Positions 1 to 4,039 of a DNA stretch of 6,381 bases are shown piece by piece. The stretch covers positions 1 through 6,381 of the forward strand of contig JAFGTO010000072.1 of the NCBI GenBank assembly GCA_016934095.1, read 5' to 3'. Source of the DNA: Candidatus Glassiibacteriota bacterium (GTDB taxonomy: Bacteria; Gemmatimonadota; Glassbacteria; GWA2-58-10). Below the pieces are notes generated by a model. It searched no databases, was not told the DNA's origin, and was given only the letters and a program-made list of their open reading frames with translations. How positions within the stretch are numbered: the first letter of the stretch is position 1; each line of letters starts with the position of its first letter. Position numbers and translations under genes: made by a program.

Positions 1-1
1 A

Positions 2-280
2 CTAGAAGCTGCTTTCATAGGAGCAAATTTCCATCAGAAGGCAGATTTCACAGGTGTGAATTTCCAGAAAGAGGCCGTTTTCAAGCGTGCCAAATTCAAG
101 CAGAAGTCTGACTTTAAATGGTCAGAATTTCGACAGCTGGCTGACTTTTCCAGGGCTAAATTCGAACAGGATGCCGACTTCAGCAGGGCCAAATTCCAGC
201 AAGAAGTAGAATTCAGCATGGTAACTTTCCAGCAGGAGGCAGACTTCAGGTGGGCTAAGTTTGAAGGCAGGGTTTTATTC
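2..280 (+). repeat. Tandem 33-base coding repeats (11-residue pentapeptide-type units)
   Basis: Phenylalanine recurs with strictly alternating spacings of 6 and 5 residues across the whole stretch, e.g. RQLADF-SRAKF-EQDADF-SRAKF-QQEVEF-SMVTF-QQEADF-RWAKF. This gives an 11-residue, 33-base period and at least seven full units, continuing past the left edge. SRAKF occurs twice exactly, and the DNA units around 142-210 are close copies (agggctaaattc and agggccaaattc). Such arrays arise by unit duplication and encode a beta-helix coil about every two units. Confidence 0.85.
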
Positions 281-1090
281 GAAGGCGGTATAGATAACCG
301 CTGTTTTCACGGGCCGCTGCTTTTCAATGGAGTAGAGACCGGAGAAAAAGCAAAGGTCATTTTCAACAAGGTGGACCTGGGCCGGGCGAGCTTCACAGAC
401 ACCGATATAGAGAATTTCACCTTCCGGGACGTGCACTGGTACCGGCCGAAAACCGGAAAACTATGGCTGATCAGGGAAAAAGCCCTGTTCGATGAGTTCC
501 GCCACCTGCACCCGGAAGCAGGTAATGAGGATGAACCGCCTGAGGAAGTCGATTACTCCAAGCTGGCCGAAAACTACAGCCAGCTCGTGCTCAACCACGA
601 GAAGAAGCGGGATTTCCTCAGCGCCCACGAGTTCCGTATCGGCGAGATGGAGGCGCGCAGGAAAGACATCGGCGCCAGGGCAGGGCCTAGGTGGAGGAAA
701 GTAAGGGAATGGCTCAATGCTTATGCGCTCTACGGGTTCTTAAGCAACTACGGCACCAGCTACTGGCGGGCCCTGTTAGTTCTGGCCTTGATGCTGCTGG
801 CGTTCGCGGGCCTGTTCTTTTTCTCGGGGTTCCGGCCCCTCTCCCCTGAGGGCGCGCCCCTGGCTGCGGTCAGCTATGACTGGTCGCTAGACCCCGGCCC
901 CCTGCGGCAGGCCATCCACGATTTCTGGAAGGCGGTTCTCTTTGCCCTGTCGGTGCTCACCCTGCAGAGGGGCCGGTTCTATGTGCCGGCAGGGGAGTTA
1001 ACTCAAGTTTGGATATTCCTGGCAGCCATTTTTTTCTACTCGCAGGTTACCCTGCTGCTGCTGGCTGTCCGGCGCAGGTTCAAACAGTAG
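2..1090 (+). CDS. Pentapeptide-repeat membrane protein with two-helix pore-like C-terminus (5' partial)
   Basis: The frame is open to the left edge and already reads repeat units (LEAAF, IGANF, HQKADF), so the GTG at 56 is an internal valine and the true start lies outside the window. Seen, numbering from that GTG: Phe-ended repeats to about residue 75, a capping stretch at 101-123 (VIFNKVDLGRASF), a charged linker at 168-203 with EKKRDFLSAHEF and GEMEARR, a hydrophobic helix at 237-257, a pore-helix-like segment at 288-309 (FWKAVLFALSVLTLQRGRF), and a last helix at 316-337 followed by RRRFKQ. The repeats match the Pentapeptide_3 type, and the linker matches the YxxLxxNxExxxDxxxAxxF...GEMExRR region I know from bacterial pentapeptide-repeat membrane proteins. 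The family forms right-handed beta-helices, and its cellular role is generally unknown. Inference: an inner-membrane protein with a soluble beta-helix, perhaps a sensor or channel-like protein. The 5' part is about 42% GC (first 120 bases) against about 63% at 901-960. Confidence 0.85.
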   Translation, partial: LEAAFIGANFHQKADFTGVNFQKEAVFKRAKFKQKSDFKWSEFRQLADFSRAKFEQDADFSRAKFQQEVEFSMVTFQQEADFRWAKFEGRVLFEGGIDNRCFHGPLLFNGVETGEKAKVIFNKVDLGRASFTDTDIENFTFRDVHWYRPKTGKLWLIREKALFDEFRHLHPEAGNEDEPPEEVDYSKLAENYSQLVLNHEKKRDFLSAHEFRIGEMEARRKDIGARAGPRWRKVREWLNAYALYGFLSNYGTSYWRALLVLALMLLAFAGLFFFSGFRPLSPEGAPLAAVSYDWSLDPGPLRQAIHDFWKAVLFALSVLTLQRGRFYVPAGELTQVWIFLAAIFFYSQVTLLLLAVRRRFKQ

Positions 1091-1092
1091 GG

Positions 1093-1133
1093 GCCGCGGT
1101 TGCGGCAGTCACCCCTCTGACAAGGGGAATTTT
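1093..1133 (+). terminator. Possible weak terminator after the pentapeptide-repeat gene
   Basis: Two short perfect hairpins follow the TAG stop at 1088-1090. The first is GCCGC/GCGGC with a GGTT loop (1093-1106). The second is CCCCT/AGGGG with a 6-base loop (1112-1127), followed by AATTTT at 1128-1133. The second has the stem-then-T layout of an intrinsic terminator, but its stem is only 5 bp and its T run only 4, so the call is tentative. Confidence 0.3.
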
Positions 1134-1169
1134 CCTTCCGCCGCCCATACTATGAGGCAACCCAACCAC

Positions 1170-1189
1170 GGGCACGGCACGCCGTGCCC
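1170..1189. repeat. Intergenic palindrome, 9-bp stem with 2-base loop
   Basis: GGGCACGGC (1170-1178), AC, then GCCGTGCCC (1181-1189) form a perfect inverted repeat, followed by CTAC. It lies between two convergent genes with no T tract on either side, so a conventional intrinsic terminator is unlikely. From general familiarity, GGGCACGGC-type palindromes occur as dispersed intergenic elements (REP-like) in many environmental genomes; whether it is repeated in this genome cannot be seen here. Confidence 0.6.
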
Positions 1190-1215
1190 CTACCGCTGGG
1201 GTGGCGGGGCGGGGC

Positions 1216-1272
1216 CTTTGTGCCTCTGTGCCTGGTGCCTTTGCTCCTTTGTGCCTGCCTCTCTCCGTGCCC
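1216..1272. repeat. Degenerate GTGCC tandem tract
   Basis: GTGCC occurs five times in 52 bases (1220, 1228, 1235, 1251, 1267), mostly as TTTGTGCC, TCTGTGCC or TGGTGCC, with a decayed copy TTTGCTCC near 1240-1247. The spacing is 7 to 16 bases and the tract ends 7 bases before the Nudix stop codon. It appears non-coding, an imperfect short-period repeat; the reverse strand reads as repeated GGCACAAAG/GGCACAGAG. Confidence 0.6.
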
Positions 1273-1278
1273 TGGCCT

Positions 1279-1791
1279 TCAGCCCTTGCGCTCCAGGTGC
1301 TCTTTCAGCCGGGCGAACTCCTCCTCGAAATTGGGAGTGAAAACCCCGGTCCCCAGGCCTGCCTCGATTGCGGCGAAAGAGCGGAAACCCCCATCGGTGA
1401 TCTCGCCGGGGTCAAACCTCACCGGCCCATCCCAGCGGCAGAGGAAGGTGGACACCAGCTCGGTCTCCACCGCGGTGCGCCAGAGGTAGGAGTAGAGGAA
1501 ATCGAAAGGCACGCCGCTGAGCCCCAGCTCCTCGGCCGCCTCACGCTCCACCGCCTCTGCCGGGCTTTCGCCCGGGCCGACATGGCCGCCCACCGAGGTG
1601 TCCCACTTGCCCGGCTGGATGTCCTTGTGGCCGGCCCTCTTCTGCAGGTAGAGCTCGCCCCGGGAATTGAGCACCAGCAGGTGCACGCTGCGGTGGATCA
1701 GGGAAGGGTCGCCGTGCACGCGGCTGCGCGCCGCCTGCCCGACCTTCCTGCCCGCCTCATCCACGATGTCGAAAATCTCCTCTGCAGCCAT
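1279..1791 (-). CDS. Nudix hydrolase, isopentenyl-diphosphate-isomerase-like/YfcD-type
   Basis: 170 residues, complete. The Nudix box GX5EX7REUXEEXGU is perfect at residues 69-91, with E75, R83-E84 and the metal-binding pair E87-E88. Upstream, FDIVDEAGRKVGQA (7-20) and LIHRSVHLLV (31-40), then LQKRAGHKDIQPGKWDTSVGGH, match the layout of the Idi-like/YfcD group (COG1443-type), whose members hydrolyse nucleotide diphosphate-like compounds or are uncharacterised; the exact substrate cannot be read from sequence. No signal peptide is present, so it is cytoplasmic. The ATG at 1789-1791 is supported by an AAGGG seven bases upstream. It begins 16 bases after the lyase stop codon on the same strand, so it is probably co-transcribed. 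That link does not by itself indicate a role in glycan breakdown. A true isopentenyl-diphosphate isomerase is less likely, although the HR motif is shared. Confidence 0.93.
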   Translation of the reverse strand: MAAEEIFDIVDEAGRKVGQAARSRVHGDPSLIHRSVHLLVLNSRGELYLQKRAGHKDIQPGKWDTSVGGHVGPGESPAEAVEREAAEELGLSGVPFDFLYSYLWRTAVETELVSTFLCRWDGPVRFDPGEITDGGFRSFAAIEAGLGTGVFTPNFEEEFARLKEHLERKG

Positions 1792-1798
1792 CAGTCAT

Positions 1799-1803
1799 CC
1801 CTT
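1799..1803 (-). promoter_or_regulatory. Ribosome binding site of the Nudix gene
   Basis: On the minus strand AAGGG stands seven bases before the ATG at 1791. It fits inside the 16-base gap after the upstream stop codon, consistent with independent re-initiation within an operon. Confidence 0.55.
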
Positions 1804-1807
1804 GGAT

Positions 1808-3982
1808 CTACTGTATGTCCCGGGCCTGCGGCGATGAGGCCAGGCCCGCACTCCCTGCCCGGTCGCGGATATAGAGCAGCAGGCCGATTGCATCCTGGAT
1901 CGAGTAGCGGCCGTCCCCGTTCCAGTCCGCCTGCGGGTCGGCAGGGTCGGCCCGGCCCTTGAGGACCAGGGCGATCACATCGGCGATAGTGAGCTGACCG
2001 TCCCCGTTGAGGTCCCCTGTCTCGACCTCCCCGGGAGTGAACCGCACCAGGCTGCGCGACCCCGGCTCGCCCTCCAGGTCCAGGTCGCCGGAGGGCAGGG
2101 CGAGATGCAGGCTGCCGGTAGCCTGGTCCACCTGCAGGGAGGCATCCCTTGCAGGCACGCCTTCATCGGCGATGTCTATCACCTGGACAAACAGGTAGTC
2201 GTATTCTCCGGGCTCTGCTACACTCACCTCGACCCGGCCGATACCCCAGGAGGGGTCCGGGGCCGGCGGAGGATAGTAGGCGGTCCCCACCTGGTAGGCG
2301 CGCACCGTGTCCAGCACCGCTTCCGCCGGGGAGAGCACGGTTACCACGGCCCTGCTCCCGCCATCCGCCACGGTGAACCGGTTGCCCTCGATCACCGGCT
2401 TGACAGTGTAATGCCAGAGCACCCTGGGCAGCAGCTCGTTGTCGCCCAGGGAGACATTGTCCACCACCACCAGGTAGCGCTCGCCGACCCAGGCCAGCTC
2501 CCTGAGGGCCAGCTCGATGCGCTGCGGGTCATAGGCTGCGGAAAAATCCCCGGCCACGTAGGCCAGGCCGTCCTCATCGCGGTAGTCGACAATGTCACCG
2601 GTCTCGCTGCCCTCATCCGCCAGGTAGCCCTCGATAGTGGATTCGCTCTGGTTGCGGTAAATCCGCTGGCCGCCTTCATCATCCGGCACGGCCGGGTCCA
2701 CGGCCAGGACCGAGTTGTGGGCGATGGTCTTGCGCCAGTAGTTCAGCCGGTGGCTCCCGTCAAACCCTCCCTCGTAAGCGCCGGACTCGATCAGCAGGGG
2801 CGCGCCCCGGAAGACTTCCAGGTGTCCCTGGTCGAAATGGCCGTGATCGCCGAAATAGTCGCCGCACTTGAAAAAGATGCAAGTATCATCCCCCCCCTCT
2901 TCCCAGCCGGTGCGCCAGAACACCATGCCGGTACCCTCGGGGCTGAAAAGCTTGCGGGTGGGCAGGGTGTCGTGGCTGACCCCCACGGCATCGGCATCCC
3001 ACCACAGGAGCACGTTGTAGGCGTTGCCCTCCTCCACCACCCGCGGGTCCGGCATCTGCGCCTGGGTCTCCAGGAGGAAGTCCAGGTAGCCGGCGCCCAC
3101 CGGCTCCTGGTAGGCGAAAGCCCGCTCGCCGATCACCCGGAAGGAGAACCTCTCGCTGGTGCGGCGGAAATTGTCGCCGTAGCGCACCAGCAGGCCGTCC
3201 GGCTGGCGTCCGTACATTATGAAGAGGGCTTCTTTCCAGGCCCAGTCATCCTGTTCCTGTCGCACCATGCGGTAGAGGTCCTCGCCGGTGGCGGAATACC
3301 AGGCGCTCATGAAATGGCCCGTGTGCCACATGGTATACCTGCGGCCGTAGGCCAGGCTGTTGTGCACGGTGCCATCCTGCAGACGGCGGGCCGGGAAGAG
3401 GTTGTCCCGGAAAATCCCGTAGGCCCAGTCGATATACTTGTCCGCATCCGGGTGGTGGCCTTTCAGCACCAGGCCGGCCATGGCGGCGCCCACGGCGAAA
3501 CCGTACATCCGGGTATGGAAGATATGCGGCCCCTGGCCGATATACTCATCCCGGCAGTGCCTGGCCCCTTCTATCAGGTTCTCGACAGCCACGGCCCTGG
3601 CGGCAGAGTCGGCGAAAACAGGGTGGTTGTATACCCAGTCAAAAGCCATGGCCGCCCACATCACCAGCTCCCCATCCGTGGTGGTACCATCGAACTGGAA
3701 GCCGTTCTTCAGCATCAGGATGCACTGTTTCGCCGCGATGGTGTTGTCGAGCAGCAGGGCTTTCAGGGCATAGTTGGCGGAGCTGTAAGTCAGACGGTCG
3801 ACATAGGCCTTGTAACGGGGGTCCCGGGCGCGGGCGCGCAATTGCTCTGTGGTGAGCGAGCGCTCGCCCCAGGTGCTGTCCCGGAAGAAAAGCCGGGGAT
3901 GACCCTGGAAAACTTCCACTGCAAGGCCGGAAGCCGCCCAGGCGAGACAGAGAAAAACATTCAGCAGCAAGATTTTTTTCAT
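1808..3982 (-). CDS. Secreted heparinase II/III-family polysaccharide lyase with C-terminal dockerin
   Basis: 724 residues. A longer reading starts at a TTG (3986-3988), but I choose the ATG at 3980-3982 because GGAG lies 8 bases before it and only 2 before the TTG. Residues 1-21 are a type I signal peptide (MKK, then a hydrophobic stretch ending ASGLA). About 30-330 is helix-rich, as expected for the alpha/alpha toroid, with VHNSLAYGRRYTMWHTGHF near 206-224. About 365-600 is the heparinase II/III beta-sandwich region, with the hallmark GDHGHFDQGHLEVFRG (378-393) and later TIAHNSVLAVD (419-429). Residues 656-709 are a dockerin with two calcium loops (D657, N659, D661, D668 and D686, N688, D690, D697). 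The family cleaves uronic-acid glycans such as heparin-like chains or alginate by beta-elimination; the substrate here is unknown. The protein ends 15 residues after the dockerin, without the sorting domain its upstream neighbour carries. Likely second gene of a three-gene transcript. Confidence 0.9.
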   Translation of the reverse strand: MKKILLLNVFLCLAWAASGLAVEVFQGHPRLFFRDSTWGERSLTTEQLRARARDPRYKAYVDRLTYSSANYALKALLLDNTIAAKQCILMLKNGFQFDGTTTDGELVMWAAMAFDWVYNHPVFADSAARAVAVENLIEGARHCRDEYIGQGPHIFHTRMYGFAVGAAMAGLVLKGHHPDADKYIDWAYGIFRDNLFPARRLQDGTVHNSLAYGRRYTMWHTGHFMSAWYSATGEDLYRMVRQEQDDWAWKEALFIMYGRQPDGLLVRYGDNFRRTSERFSFRVIGERAFAYQEPVGAGYLDFLLETQAQMPDPRVVEEGNAYNVLLWWDADAVGVSHDTLPTRKLFSPEGTGMVFWRTGWEEGGDDTCIFFKCGDYFGDHGHFDQGHLEVFRGAPLLIESGAYEGGFDGSHRLNYWRKTIAHNSVLAVDPAVPDDEGGQRIYRNQSESTIEGYLADEGSETGDIVDYRDEDGLAYVAGDFSAAYDPQRIELALRELAWVGERYLVVVDNVSLGDNELLPRVLWHYTVKPVIEGNRFTVADGGSRAVVTVLSPAEAVLDTVRAYQVGTAYYPPPAPDPSWGIGRVEVSVAEPGEYDYLFVQVIDIADEGVPARDASLQVDQATGSLHLALPSGDLDLEGEPGSRSLVRFTPGEVETGDLNGDGQLTIADVIALVLKGRADPADPQADWNGDGRYSIQDAIGLLLYIRDRAGSAGLASSPQARDIQ
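1856..2017 (-). other. Dockerin type I-like domain of the heparinase-family protein
   Basis: Two EF-hand-like loops, DLNGDGQLTIAD and DWNGDGRYSIQD, are each followed by a helix (VIALVL, AIGLLLYIR). All calcium-ligand positions 1, 3, 5 and 12 are Asp/Asn. At loop positions 10-11, which govern cohesin choice in clostridial cellulosomes, the residues are I-A and I-Q. Bases 1869-2017 align without gaps to 4500-4648. Confidence 0.85.
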
Positions 3983-4039
3983 CGACAATACTCCGCTTTC
4001 AATGGCCCGGTACGGGCTCGATATAATTATTTTCCGGAT
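3983..4039 (-). other. 57-base gap between the two lyase genes, with a small hairpin
   Basis: Between the stop of the upstream gene and the heparinase start lie an AT-rich patch (minus-strand AAAATAATTATAT, about 4022-4034), a 5-bp hairpin GCCCG/CGGGC with a 3-base loop (4005-4017), and the Shine-Dalgarno sequence. The patch could hold a -10 element, but I see no convincing -35, and the hairpin lacks a T tract. Read-through from the upstream gene is the simplest reading. Confidence 0.4.
3991..3994 (-). promoter_or_regulatory. Ribosome binding site deciding the heparinase start
   Basis: Minus-strand GGAG is 8 bases from the ATG at 3982 but only 2 bases from the alternative TTG at 3988. This favours the ATG and gives a cleaner signal peptide beginning MKKILLL. 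Confidence 0.6.

Noticed and set aside
34..219. Repetitive 61-codon minus-strand frame (recurring LKSASC-like units)
   Set aside because: Its repeats are just the reverse complement of the 33-base pentapeptide units, so they reflect the DNA periodicity and not a protein.
2..280. Possible CRISPR array because of regular 33-base periodicity
   Set aside because: There are no conserved repeats separated by unrelated spacers. The periodicity is contiguous, in frame, and explained by an 11-residue protein repeat with alternating 6/5 Phe spacing.
1025..1090. Lipoprotein lipobox or sorting tag in other proteins of the window
   Set aside because: The pentapeptide protein ends in a membrane helix and RRRFKQ, and the heparinase Cys at residue 12 lies in VFLC, which lacks the small residues of a lipobox and sits inside the hydrophobic core.
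1170..1189. Palindrome as a bidirectional intrinsic terminator
   Set aside because: The stem is strong, but neither side has a T tract in the right place (CTAC on one side, GTGGTTGGG on the other), so a dispersed-repeat reading fits better.
1201..1962. 253-codon + strand frame over the Nudix gene and GTGCC tract
   Set aside because: It crosses the non-coding repeat tract and two opposite-strand genes, and its translation shows only low-complexity Ala/Arg/Pro/Gly sequence. The Nudix box on the other strand is decisive.
3986..3988. TTG as start codon of the heparinase gene
   Set aside because: The GGAG element is only 2 bases from it but 8 bases from the ATG at 3980-3982, which also begins a standard MKK signal peptide.
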